Positions 1-5,584 of a stretch of DNA of 9,994 nt are shown piece by piece. A model generated the notes under the pieces. That model was not told where the DNA came from, ran no database searches, and saw nothing but the letters and a program-made list of their open reading frames with translations. The stretch is from an uncultured Gluconobacter sp. (GTDB taxonomy: Bacteria > Pseudomonadota > Alphaproteobacteria > Acetobacterales > Acetobacteraceae). The position numbers and the translations under genes are program-made. Each line of letters opens with the position of its first letter. Position 1 is the stretch's first letter. The stretch covers positions 1-9,994 of the forward strand of contig CALFLO010000042.1 of the NCBI GenBank assembly GCA_937880175.1, read 5' to 3'.

Positions 1-276
1 GATCCAGGCCTCGGGCACATCAAAGCGGTTGGAGGCATCCTGGATGTACGGCCCCCACGGATCGCTGGGCGGGCCCGGAGGGGCATAATAGGATTTCGCG
101 TGGGCGCGGTAATTTGCCGCTTCCTGTGAGACCGGAACTTCCGAAGATCCACCGCCCATGTCGGCATTGTTGCCGGCGCATGCTGCCAGCAGCCCGACCA
201 GACCGAAAGCTGCACCCGCACGGATGAGAGACAGGGTGCGGACAGAGGTCCGGAACGAAAAGACGGGTCTGGGCAT
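1..276 (-). CDS. Lipoprotein, probable lytic transglycosylase (N-terminal part only)
   Basis: The minus strand is open from an ATG at 276 to the window edge, giving 92 residues of a partial gene. The N-terminus has basic residues (R9, R13, R19), a hydrophobic stretch at about 20-31 and a lipobox LAAC with the acylated cysteine at C33, so the product should be a lipoprotein anchored in the envelope. A Gly/Ser/Pro-rich linker follows. The visible end, YIQDASNRFDVPEAWI, resembles the start of the SLT domain of soluble lytic transglycosylases, which often begins with a helix before a 'Y.VPEAWI' segment. That assignment is inferred, because the catalytic Glu lies outside the window. The ATG at 276 is chosen because it starts a good signal peptide; only a weak AGG about a dozen bases upstream could serve as ribosome-binding site. 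No upstream promoter is convincing. Confidence 0.75.
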   Translation of the reverse strand, partial: MPRPVFSFRTSVRTLSLIRAGAAFGLVGLLAACAGNNADMGGGSSEVPVSQEAANYRAHAKSYYAPPGPPSDPWGPYIQDASNRFDVPEAWI

Positions 277-581
277 CGGGTCTGGGCACCTGAGGAAAAC
301 TTGTCTCAATGTGGCAAGCATACACGGGGATTACGGCGAAACTAGGAAAAAGGGCTCTGCACAACAGATTTTCTGGCGGCAAATTGCTCGCTGGGCAGAG
401 TGTAGCGGAGATTCATTTCCCGAAGATGAACGTCCCAGACCCGCATTCTTGCCGAAATGGCCCGGGAACTGTGTTCGAGTATGGGGATCCCCTTTGGACG
501 CACTCGTGCGGCGATGGAGTTGGTATCCTCCCTTGTGTGGAGTAGGCTGTTTCCCGGTTTTTACATTCTGGGAGACTGTCC
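277..581. other. Gene-free stretch between divergent genes
   Basis: This 305-bp stretch separates the minus-strand lipoprotein from the plus-strand 72-aa gene. Both genes need promoters here, but I found no -35/-10 pair that I would defend. Several ORFs cross it on both strands, but they have poor composition, no ribosome-binding site and no family resemblance. A GTTCGAGT string near 473-480 recalls a tRNA T-loop, but the flanks do not pair. Confidence 0.5.
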
Positions 582-800
582 ATGTCTTATGCCGCCATTG
601 ACGCCGCGCGTGTTGCCAAAGCGTCCGAGTCCGCTCTGCAGACCCTCTCGACCGTGAAGGAGACATCCGAGACTCACCAGCGCAAAACGATCATGATCGA
701 ACGCATTCACGCCCTCGCCAAGGCCGCCGCCGAGACGAAGGACTGCAATGCCATCACGCTGACATCCGAAGAGTTCTGGCTGATTTCCAAGAACTGGTAA
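582..800 (+). CDS. Small protein of unknown function (72 aa)
   Basis: I do not recognise this protein. It is judged real because the ATG at 582 has a good ribosome-binding site (GGAG at 571-574, 7 bases before the start) and the stop is followed closely by a GC-rich hairpin. The product is soluble, with no signal peptide or membrane segment. It is rich in Ala, Glu, Lys and Thr, and residues 5-55 look largely alpha-helical, so a short coiled coil is possible. The C-terminus (EEFWLISKNW) has two tryptophans. It is a monocistronic plus-strand gene convergent with the VOC gene. Its size and isolation suggest a lineage-restricted protein, but no function can be assigned. Confidence 0.65.
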   Translation: MSYAAIDAARVAKASESALQTLSTVKETSETHQRKTIMIERIHALAKAAAETKDCNAITLTSEEFWLISKNW

Positions 801-810
801 TGACGCGGGC

Positions 811-837
811 GGCGGGGCTTCGGCTCTTCCGCCTTTA
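811..837 (+). terminator. GC hairpin after the 72-aa gene
   Basis: GGCGG (811-815) pairs with CCGCC (829-833), and the interior contains a possible TTCG tetraloop. On the plus strand the stem is followed by TTTA, so it could end the 72-aa transcript. It also lies just past the stop of the convergent VOC gene and may act in both directions. The T-run is short. Confidence 0.4.
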
Positions 838-1227
838 TCCGTTATAGGACGCGAGTTCGATCAGGTTACCATCGGGATCGCGGCAGTAGACGGACGTGAT
901 CGGACCAAGTGCTCCCAGACGGGCCACGGGGCCTTCAACGATTTCCACGCCGCATTTTTCCAGATGCCGGATGATGTGTTCGCTGGCGATGGCCGTTGTA
1001 AAGCAGAGGTCTGATGTTCCTGGCGCGGCATCGCCCGCCGTATCCCAGCCTTCCGAACCTTCGGGGCGCAGATTGATTTTCTGGCCGCCGAAGCTCAGGG
1101 CCACACGGTTGTTGCGCCCGTATTCGTCGATATCCATCCCCAGAACACGCTGATACCAGGATGCAGACAGGGTCCGGTCCCGGACGGTCAGCACGATATG
1201 GTCAAGGCGATCGACGGTAAAGCGCAT
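835..1227 (-). CDS. VOC family protein (glyoxalase/bleomycin-resistance fold)
   Basis: This 130-aa protein has the vicinal-oxygen-chelate fold: beta-alpha-beta start LDHIVLTV with H10, helix SASWYQRVLGM (21-31), strand ALSFGGQKINL (43-53), second half beginning DLCF (73-76), and closing strand SVYCRDPDGNLIELASY (112-128) with E124. H10 and E124 match typical metal ligands. The third usual ligand position appears to be D73. The sequence most resembles the small glyoxalase-like proteins often annotated as 'VOC family virulence protein' (type STM3117). The substrate is unknown, so a named glyoxalase I activity is not claimed. The start is supported by GAGGG at 1234-1238, six bases upstream. It follows sspB on the same strand after 93 bp, but appears to have its own promoter with a palindrome over the -10 box. 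Confidence 0.88.
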   Translation of the reverse strand: MRFTVDRLDHIVLTVRDRTLSASWYQRVLGMDIDEYGRNNRVALSFGGQKINLRPEGSEGWDTAGDAAPGTSDLCFTTAIASEHIIRHLEKCGVEIVEGPVARLGALGPITSVYCRDPDGNLIELASYNG

Positions 1228-1250
1228 GGGGATCCCTCATGAGAGCGACA

Positions 1251-1288
1251 TTCCGGCCAGTATAGGCCGGAAAAATACCGTCTGGCTA
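1251..1288 (-). promoter_or_regulatory. Putative VOC-gene promoter with palindromic operator
   Basis: On the minus strand, TAGCCA (1288-1283) and TATACT (1264-1259), 18 bases apart, form a plausible sigma-70 promoter whose transcript would start near 1252, about 25 bases before the ATG. The -10 hexamer is exactly the six-base centre of a perfect 8-bp inverted repeat, TTCCGGCC / GGCCGGAA (1251-1258 and 1265-1272). No T-run follows on either strand, so an operator is favoured over a terminator. Confidence 0.45.
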
Positions 1289-1320
1289 ATCCGTTTTCCG
1301 AAATCCCGAAGTCAGGTGGC

Positions 1321-1896
1321 TCAAGTCGGTGGCCGTTTGCGGAATGCGGCCAGACTGACAACTTCCGCATCCTTCTTCACATCCTCGGCCGAAGCAGCTT
1401 CCGGCTTGACCTCAGGGTGATGGGCCGGGTCGATATCATCCGGTTCCACAGCGCCTTCGGGGATTTCGATGTCTTCATCGTCTTCGAGCGGGGAGTGGTT
1501 GAAGCGCAGTGCCATGCGGATATGGGGATCAGCGAATGCCGTAATCGCATTCACGGGGATGCACAGGATGCTGCCGACGCCACCGAAGGACAGCCCGACG
1601 GAGATCACGCCCTTGTCGCGGTCCAGCGCCAGATCCCAGAACTGGTGCTGCAGCACGATGGTCATTTCTTCTGGATACTGTGCGCGCAGACGGGCCGGGA
1701 TGATGACGTCCGGGCGGTTGGTGCGGAATGTCAGATAGAAATGATGCGCGCCGGGCAGCCCTTCGGCTGCGACATGCTCGATCGCACGCAGCATGACTTC
1801 ACGATAGGCGTCTTCGACCCAGTCATCATAGGGGAGAAGGCTCTCGGGAAGGTCGTGCTCGAAGCCGTCCTGGCCGTTGTGATCGTCGTCGCTCAT
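1321..1896 (-). CDS. sspB: ClpXP adaptor SspB (alpha type)
   Basis: SspB tethers SsrA-tagged proteins to the ClpXP protease in the cytoplasm. The 191-aa product shows the alpha-type SspB body: helix LPYDDWVEDAYREVMLRAI (about 21-39), then GLPGAHHFYLTFRT (46-59), IPARLRAQYPEEMTIVLQHQFWDL (66-89) and ISVGLSFGG (98-106). This is followed by an acidic, Pro-rich linker (about 135-178) and a C-terminal VVSLAAFRKRPP that looks like the ClpX-binding XB peptide. The longest reading frame starts at 1989, but the ATG at 1896 (MSDDD) is preferred: it has an AGG 9 bases upstream, the residues before it are not family-like, and the longer start would run into the tmRNA region. It lies about 100 bp downstream of ssrA on the same strand. 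Confidence 0.92.
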   Translation of the reverse strand: MSDDDHNGQDGFEHDLPESLLPYDDWVEDAYREVMLRAIEHVAAEGLPGAHHFYLTFRTNRPDVIIPARLRAQYPEEMTIVLQHQFWDLALDRDKGVISVGLSFGGVGSILCIPVNAITAFADPHIRMALRFNHSPLEDDEDIEIPEGAVEPDDIDPAHHPEVKPEAASAEDVKKDAEVVSLAAFRKRPPT

Positions 1897-1997
1897 GGTC
1901 GCAAGCCTGATGTTTCGGTCAACTTTCATCAGGGATGCGACAGACGGGCGCGGATGGCAAGCCGTCTTTGCTGTGAATGTCGGGGACATGATGGGGT

Positions 1998-2027
1998 GGG
2001 AGGGCTTCTGTTGCCCGGTGCCCTCCC
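1998..2027 (-). other. Perfect 8-bp hairpin at the 3' end of ssrA
   Basis: GGGAGGGC (2027-2020 on the minus strand) pairs perfectly with GCCCTCCC (2005-1998) across a 14-base loop, 16 bases after the tag stop codon. No T-run follows in either direction. It may be the last helix of the coding piece, a weak terminator, or both. Confidence 0.6.
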
Positions 2028-2043
2028 GAACCGCGCTTATCGC

Positions 2044-2082
2044 TTATGCAGCGACAGCGAGCACCTCTGAGTTATCGTTGGC
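2044..2082 (-). other. tmRNA tag reading frame (ANDNSEVLAVAA, stop TAA)
   Basis: Twelve sense codons from GCC at 2082 to the TAA at 2046-2044 encode ANDNSEVLAVAA. With the alanine carried by the tmRNA itself, the full tag would be A-ANDNSEVLAVAA. The AxDN start and hydrophobic AVAA end fit alphaproteobacterial tags. The AA terminus is the part ClpX recognises in known tags. Confidence 0.93.
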
Positions 2083-2167
2083 ACTTGTAAGTTTAGCCCG
2101 ATGACGGTGGTACAATACCGGGCAAAAGATAAGTCTTTACCGTGCGCGTCGAGCCTGTTTCGTCCCC

Positions 2168-2195
2168 ACAGACCCCTTTTGCGAGGGGTTTTTCA
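2168..2195 (-). other. Intervening segment of the permuted tmRNA precursor
   Basis: These 28 bases join the encoded CCA end of the acceptor piece to the 5' end of the coding piece and should be removed during maturation. They contain a CCCC/GGGG hairpin with an eight-base loop. Removal by RNase P at the 5' side and by 3' exonucleases is the expected route. Confidence 0.8.
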
Positions 2196-2288
2196 TGGTG
2201 GAGACGCCGGGCACTGCCCCCGGGTCCACAACACTTATTCCACTTATCGTTTATCGCCATAGCCGGGGACGAACCCCTTGCACTGCTG

Positions 2289-2340
2289 AACATAGGAGTG
2301 ACGGTGTTCCGCCGCAAGGGAAAAGCTTTGCAGAAAAAAT
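2289..2340 (-). promoter_or_regulatory. ssrA promoter with AT-rich upstream element
   Basis: On the minus strand TTGCGG (2317-2312) and TATGTT (2294-2289) are separated by 17 bases. Transcription would start near 2282, which puts the 5' end of the acceptor piece where the family predicts it (about 86 bases before CCA). Directly upstream is an AT-rich run with AAGCTT repeats and a T6 tract, resembling an UP element, as expected for an abundant stable RNA. Confidence 0.6.
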
Positions 2341-2402
2341 AAGCTTTCGGAATCGGGCGCGCCGGATGACGGGAATGGAAATCGCGTGCTACACGGCCCG
2401 CC

Positions 2403-3314
2403 ATGGCACTGACATCCGAACAGCGCGCTGAGATCGAAGCGCAGCGCAGCGAACCCCAGCTCACTTCCCGTCCGACCGTGGCGGCGATGGAAAACCTGCT
2501 TTTCACGCCTTTCGAGGTGCTGGATCATGGTTTCCTGCGCGTTGTCGATTACATGGGCGATGATGGTGCGGTCGTGCAGGCTGCACGGGTGTCTTATGGT
2601 CGCGGGACCAAGAAGGTATCCGAGGATGCGGGGCTGATCCGCTATCTGATGCGCCATCGTCATTCGACGCCGTTCGAGATGTGCGAGATCAAGCTTCATG
2701 TGAAGCTGCCCGTGTTCGTGGCGCGTCAGTGGATTCGTCACCGGATGGCGAGCGTGAACGAGTATTCGGCGCGCTATTCCATTCTGGACCGCGAATTCTA
2801 CCTTCCGGCGATGGATCAGGTGGCTGCCCAGAGCAGTTCAAACCGTCAGGGTCGGAGCGAGGCTCTGGATTCCGATACCGCACATGAGGTTCTGGAGATC
2901 CTGCGTCGGGATGCCAGCCAGTGCTATGACGATTATGAAAGCCTTCTGAATCCGGAAGGGACGGGTCTGGCGCGGGAACTGGCACGGATCAACCTGACCC
3001 TGAATACCTATACCCAGTGGTACTGGAAGATTGATCTGCATAATCTGATGCACTTTCTTGCCCTGCGGGCCGATCCGCATGCGCAGTACGAAATTCGTGT
3101 CTATGCGGAAAAGATGATCGAAATCCTCAAGGCCTGGGTTCCGGCAACGGCTGGTGCTTTCGAGGAATATCGTCTCGGTGCTTTCACGCTTTCGGCCAGC
3201 ATGCTCAAGGTGGTGCGCCGGCGTCTGGCAGGCGAAGTCGTCACGCAGGAAAATTCCGGTCTGACAAAGCGCGAGTGGTCGGAAATGGTAGCGGTTCTGG
3301 ATGACGCATCCTGA
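2403..3314 (+). CDS. thyX: FAD-dependent thymidylate synthase ThyX
   Basis: ThyX methylates dUMP to dTMP using methylenetetrahydrofolate, with FAD and NADPH, and is unrelated to ThyA. The 303-aa protein has the signature RHRMASVNEYSARY at 112-125, including the RHR-x4-S core. The C-terminal half contains NTYTQWYWKIDLHNLMHFLALR (201-222) followed by AQYEIR, also characteristic of the family. An N-terminal extension of about 30 residues precedes the first conserved block (LDHGFLRVVDYMG, 40-52). The ATG at 2403 is the only in-frame start near the domain, but it has no clear Shine-Dalgarno sequence. It is divergent from ssrA across about 120 bp and followed by an overlapping small membrane-protein gene. 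Confidence 0.96.
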   Translation: MALTSEQRAEIEAQRSEPQLTSRPTVAAMENLLFTPFEVLDHGFLRVVDYMGDDGAVVQAARVSYGRGTKKVSEDAGLIRYLMRHRHSTPFEMCEIKLHVKLPVFVARQWIRHRMASVNEYSARYSILDREFYLPAMDQVAAQSSSNRQGRSEALDSDTAHEVLEILRRDASQCYDDYESLLNPEGTGLARELARINLTLNTYTQWYWKIDLHNLMHFLALRADPHAQYEIRVYAEKMIEILKAWVPATAGAFEEYRLGAFTLSASMLKVVRRRLAGEVVTQENSGLTKREWSEMVAVLDDAS

Positions 3315-3498
3315 TCCTGCACCCGGGCCAGCCGGAAACGATCTTGAACGCCTGATGCTCGCGGCAAGGGAGGCACAGGCAACAAGTCCGGTCGAAGATT
3401 TATCTGAAAAAAAACCGAATATATTGTTCTGGGCTGCAATAGCTGGCGCTCTTGTTCTTGTATCTATTGCTATTCATTTTTTCTGGCCCGCGTCATAA
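3301..3498 (+). CDS. Small single-pass membrane protein (65 aa), unknown function
   Basis: This ORF starts 14 bases inside the end of thyX in another frame, so translational coupling is likely, and a strong terminator follows it. The N-terminal half (1-40) is hydrophilic and Pro/Ala-rich with a short helix around NDLERLMLAAREAQ. Residues 41-62 (ILFWAAIAGALVLVSIAIHFFW) form a single membrane helix, leaving almost nothing beyond it. There is no signal peptidase site, so it should be a tail-anchored inner-membrane protein with a cytoplasmic N-terminus. I do not recognise a family. Base usage shifts to AT-rich near the 3' end. A role related to thymidylate synthesis is not implied beyond co-transcription. 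Confidence 0.72.
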   Translation: MTHPDPAPGPAGNDLERLMLAAREAQATSPVEDLSEKKPNILFWAAIAGALVLVSIAIHFFWPAS

Positions 3499-3524
3499 AA
3501 CATTCAGGCTTGTAAGCGACAGGT

Positions 3525-3550
3525 AAAAGCAGATTTTGTGATCTGTTTTT
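3525..3550 (+). terminator. Rho-independent terminator of the thyX operon
   Basis: AAAAGCAGAT (3525-3534) pairs with ATCTGTTTTT (3541-3550) over ten base pairs, one of them G-T, around a six-base loop. The 3' arm ends in five Ts. The A-tract/T-tract form could also work on the minus strand. Confidence 0.8.
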
Positions 3551-3585
3551 ATTCTTATGAGCTTTGTGAGAGATTCAAAGCAAAT

Positions 3586-3607
3586 TGATGTGAATTTTAT
3601 CACATCA
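3586..3607. promoter_or_regulatory. Perfect CRP/FNR-type palindrome
   Basis: TGATGTGA (3586-3593) and TCACATCA (3600-3607) are exact inverted repeats with a six-base spacer, and include the TGTGA-N6-TCACA core recognised by CRP-family regulators. No gene start lies nearby on either strand, so the target is unclear. It could also act as a hairpin. Confidence 0.5.
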
Positions 3608-3632
3608 GGTTCGGGATTTTTTACGAACAGAG

Positions 3633-3641
3633 TTATCCACA
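3633..3641 (+). other. Consensus DnaA box
   Basis: TTATCCACA is an exact match to the DnaA box. Two weaker sites with two mismatches each occur in the same gap (AATGGATAA at 3715-3723, read on the other strand, and ATACCCACA near 3788). This is too few for an origin call. Confidence 0.5.
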
Positions 3642-3934
3642 GGTATTTTGCATCATCGTCTGATCTCCCGATTCGCGGCGGCTGCGAGATATTTTGATTT
3701 AAATGACTGATTTCAATGGATAATTTTTTTGAAATCTTGAGGGCATCGCCGCTCTGATGGTCTAAGTCTGTCAAGATATTTCTTGGAATACCCACATTCC
3801 ACCGTTCTTAAATACGATACTTGTGCATTACTGATTTTGGGGGCTGCATTCAGCATCCCAGAGATGATTCCGCGGCTGGTTTTGACCGTAAGCTCTTGTT
3901 GAATCGGCTTTTGCAAGAGAGTGCTGAGTTTGTT

Positions 3935-5425
3935 TCAGTGGCTTGGCGAACTGTTTGCAAGGAGCAGGCAGAATGTGTGAGCTCTGCGGTACAGCGTGAG
4001 TTTTTCAGTATGAAGAACGATGTTCTGCGGCTGTAAAAGCTGGCGAGCCTGCATCCAGTCAGCTTCCGTATGATTGCGGCTGACGATCCCGTCGTTGTTC
4101 AGCATCGTGTAGCCAAAAATATCGTCTTCATGCAGCCCCTGACGCGGCAGGAGGCGGCCCATCAGCGGGAATACGGAAATTGCATTCTGGACAATCGGGG
4201 AGCGTTCCTCGTTGCCGTAGATGAACAGGTTGTCGCCTCTGGAAAACCCCTGAAGATCCAGTGCGCTGGCAACCTGTTCGATCTGTGCCGCCTGAAAGCG
4301 GGTATCTTCGCGCAATGCGTTTCCGTAGGTGTAGGACAGGACATAAAAATAGAGCACAGGTGCCAGTCCCACCCAGCGCCATGTCTTGAATCTGCAAAAA
4401 AACAGATTAGAAAATATGACACAGGCAGAGAAGGACATCAGGGTCCGCGGTTCGTAAACCGGTGCACTGAGGAGCAGCATAATGCCTGAAAGTGTTCCGG
4501 GAATGAGAACGGGCATACAGGCAATCAGAAACGCGGCCGCAATACTTGCCCGACTGCGATGACGCATGCATGTCCGGATTGTCAGGGCTGCTGCAACTGT
4601 TCCCAGAATATACCACCCGATCAGCAGAATACCTCCGCCATGTACAAAGAGGGATTTCAGGAGCGGGAGACCCTGAGCAAGGTTCTGCATGACCGAGGAT
4701 ATGGAGAGGCCATGCAGGGTTGCTGAAACGGCATGAGGGGCTTCGTATGGCCCCCTGACGAAGTAGGGTGTGACAGCAAAGTGATAGATCACGGCTGCAA
4801 TCGCAGCACCCAGAAGAGATTGCCCGAAGGTTTTCCAGGCTAGGGCATATTGCCCGCGCTGACAGTCACAGAGGAACACGATCAGCGACAGAGCCATGAA
4901 TGTGTTCAGGGCGGGCTGGTAGAAAGCCATCACGGCAAAGACAAGCAGGGCGCGATACGCAATGCCCTGTCGTTTGGTCCAGTCGATCGGAGTGGAGACT
5001 GCAAGTGTTGCACAAGCCTGAGCCAGCAGCATGGGAAGCGCATCGAATTTGTAGGAAAGATTTTCCAGCATGAAAGGCTGCACCAGCAGCGGCAGCCCGC
5101 ACAGACAGAGCGTCAGCCTGTCAGGAGAGGTACCGCCTGTGAGGCGCCGGGTCAGGACCAACCCTGCATAGGCGAGGGCCAGAATACCAAGGATCTGTCC
5201 GAGAGGGGCAAGGTCAAGAATATCCCGGACATGCAGGTCAAGAACATTCATGAGGACTGTAGAAAAAAGACGCCCGCTTTTACTCCAGGTGTACCCATAA
5301 ATGGCCCGGAGATTGTCATCCATGTAATAGGAGTTGGTGAAAATGATCGGGAGAGAAAAAATAATACCAAGGTAAAAGAGCATTTTCATGCTTTGGTATT
5401 GATTGTCGTTCTCTTGGATCGCCAT
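3935..5425 (-). CDS. GtrII-like membrane glucosyltransferase
   Basis: This 496-aa polytopic inner-membrane protein resembles the GtrII family, best known for glucosylating O-antigen from a lipid-linked glucose donor. Family-like features are the first membrane helix (14-30) followed by a periplasmic loop with an acidic pair (YYMDDNLR, 33-40), then GYTW (44-47) and GR (51-52), and a later ENLSYKFDALPM (121-132). About ten hydrophobic helices follow to roughly residue 390. The C-terminal 100 residues are hydrophilic. Acceptor and sugar cannot be read from sequence, and no GtrA/GtrB partners lie nearby. The start at 5425 lacks a ribosome-binding site; M13 is an alternative with no better site. 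Base composition reads more AT-rich than the neighbours, and tRNA-Thr lies just upstream, both hinting at transfer. Confidence 0.8.
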   Translation of the reverse strand: MAIQENDNQYQSMKMLFYLGIIFSLPIIFTNSYYMDDNLRAIYGYTWSKSGRLFSTVLMNVLDLHVRDILDLAPLGQILGILALAYAGLVLTRRLTGGTSPDRLTLCLCGLPLLVQPFMLENLSYKFDALPMLLAQACATLAVSTPIDWTKRQGIAYRALLVFAVMAFYQPALNTFMALSLIVFLCDCQRGQYALAWKTFGQSLLGAAIAAVIYHFAVTPYFVRGPYEAPHAVSATLHGLSISSVMQNLAQGLPLLKSLFVHGGGILLIGWYILGTVAAALTIRTCMRHRSRASIAAAFLIACMPVLIPGTLSGIMLLLSAPVYEPRTLMSFSACVIFSNLFFCRFKTWRWVGLAPVLYFYVLSYTYGNALREDTRFQAAQIEQVASALDLQGFSRGDNLFIYGNEERSPIVQNAISVFPLMGRLLPRQGLHEDDIFGYTMLNNDGIVSRNHTEADWMQARQLLQPQNIVLHTEKLTLYRRAHTFCLLLANSSPSH

Positions 5426-5440
5426 GGGGTTTTATTTTCT

Positions 5441-5479
5441 CATTTGAAATTCGAGGCTGAAATGCCTGTTTTTCAAATG
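5441..5479. repeat. 9-bp perfect inverted repeat in the GtrII-gene leader
   Basis: CATTTGAAA (5441-5449) and TTTCAAATG (5471-5479) are exact inverted repeats with a 21-base spacer, 16-54 bases upstream of the start codon. They could be an operator or an mRNA hairpin. A TTGAAA, possibly a -35 element, lies in the distal arm on the minus strand, but no good -10 follows it. Confidence 0.5.
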
Positions 5480-5505
5480 CGGGTCATAGACAGTTTACTA
5501 TTCAC

Positions 5506-5529
5506 GGAAAAGTCCTTCGAAGACTTTCC
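5506..5529 (-). terminator. Terminator downstream of tRNA-Thr
   Basis: On the minus strand AAAGTC (5527-5522) pairs with GACTTT (5514-5509) around a seven-base loop, and the 3' arm runs into TTTTCC. With one bulged T the stem extends to GGAAAGTC / GACTTTTCC. It lies about 56 bases after the tRNA CCA end. Confidence 0.5.
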
Positions 5530-5584
5530 CAAAGGAAGACCAGGACTGTTTTCTCTGGCGAGCGTATCGATATCGAGGAAAAGC

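Larger units (their letters stand above)
1998..2282 (-). ncRNA. ssrA: Circularly permuted two-piece tmRNA gene
   Basis: tmRNA rescues stalled ribosomes and appends a degradation tag. On the minus strand the gene reads acceptor piece (about 2282 to 2196), intervening loop (2195-2168), coding piece (2167 to about 1998). The acceptor stem pairs GGGGACG (2167-2161) with CGTCTCC (2206-2200), with one G-T pair, and the latter is followed by encoded ACCA (2199-2196). A 5-bp T-stem with a 7-base loop (2223-2207) abuts it. Helix P2 joins the pieces: ACTTATC (2134-2128) with GATAAGT (2248-2242). GCCCG/CGGGC (2123-2119 and 2100-2096) with an internal GGTA/TACC hairpin fits pseudoknot PK1. The tag frame follows. 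The acceptor piece carries a GGGG/CCCC hairpin (2277-2265). The mature ends of the break are estimates. This is the alphaproteobacterial permuted form. Confidence 0.93.
3499..3934. other. AT-rich stretch without a convincing gene
   Basis: This 436-bp gap lies between the ends of two convergent genes and reads clearly more AT-rich than the flanks. ORFs of up to 100 codons on the minus strand and 71 codons on the plus strand start at GTG or TTG, lack ribosome-binding sites and match nothing I know. It holds the thyX terminator, a CRP-type palindrome, a perfect DnaA box, and a further inverted repeat (GATTTCA 3709-3715 / TGAAATC 3730-3736). Confidence 0.6.

Noticed and set aside
461..495. Possible tRNA fragment (GTTCGAGT)
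   Set aside because: The flanking bases do not form a T-stem and no acceptor or anticodon arm exists.
1417..2070. 217-codon plus-strand ORF
   Set aside because: Antisense of sspB and of the tmRNA coding piece, with no family resemblance.
2195..2431. Plus-strand ORF beginning MVETPGTAPGS
   Set aside because: It is a translation of the reverse complement of the tmRNA acceptor piece. Similar spurious peptides are, as I recall, common in alphaproteobacterial annotations.
3493..3795. 100-codon minus-strand ORF in the AT-rich gap
   Set aside because: GTG start, no usable ribosome-binding site, overlap with the thyX terminator and CRP-type palindrome, and no recognisable motif. It cannot be wholly excluded.
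3499..3934. Chromosomal origin
   Set aside because: Only one perfect DnaA box, no box cluster, and no dnaA, parAB, gidA or hemE neighbours in the window.
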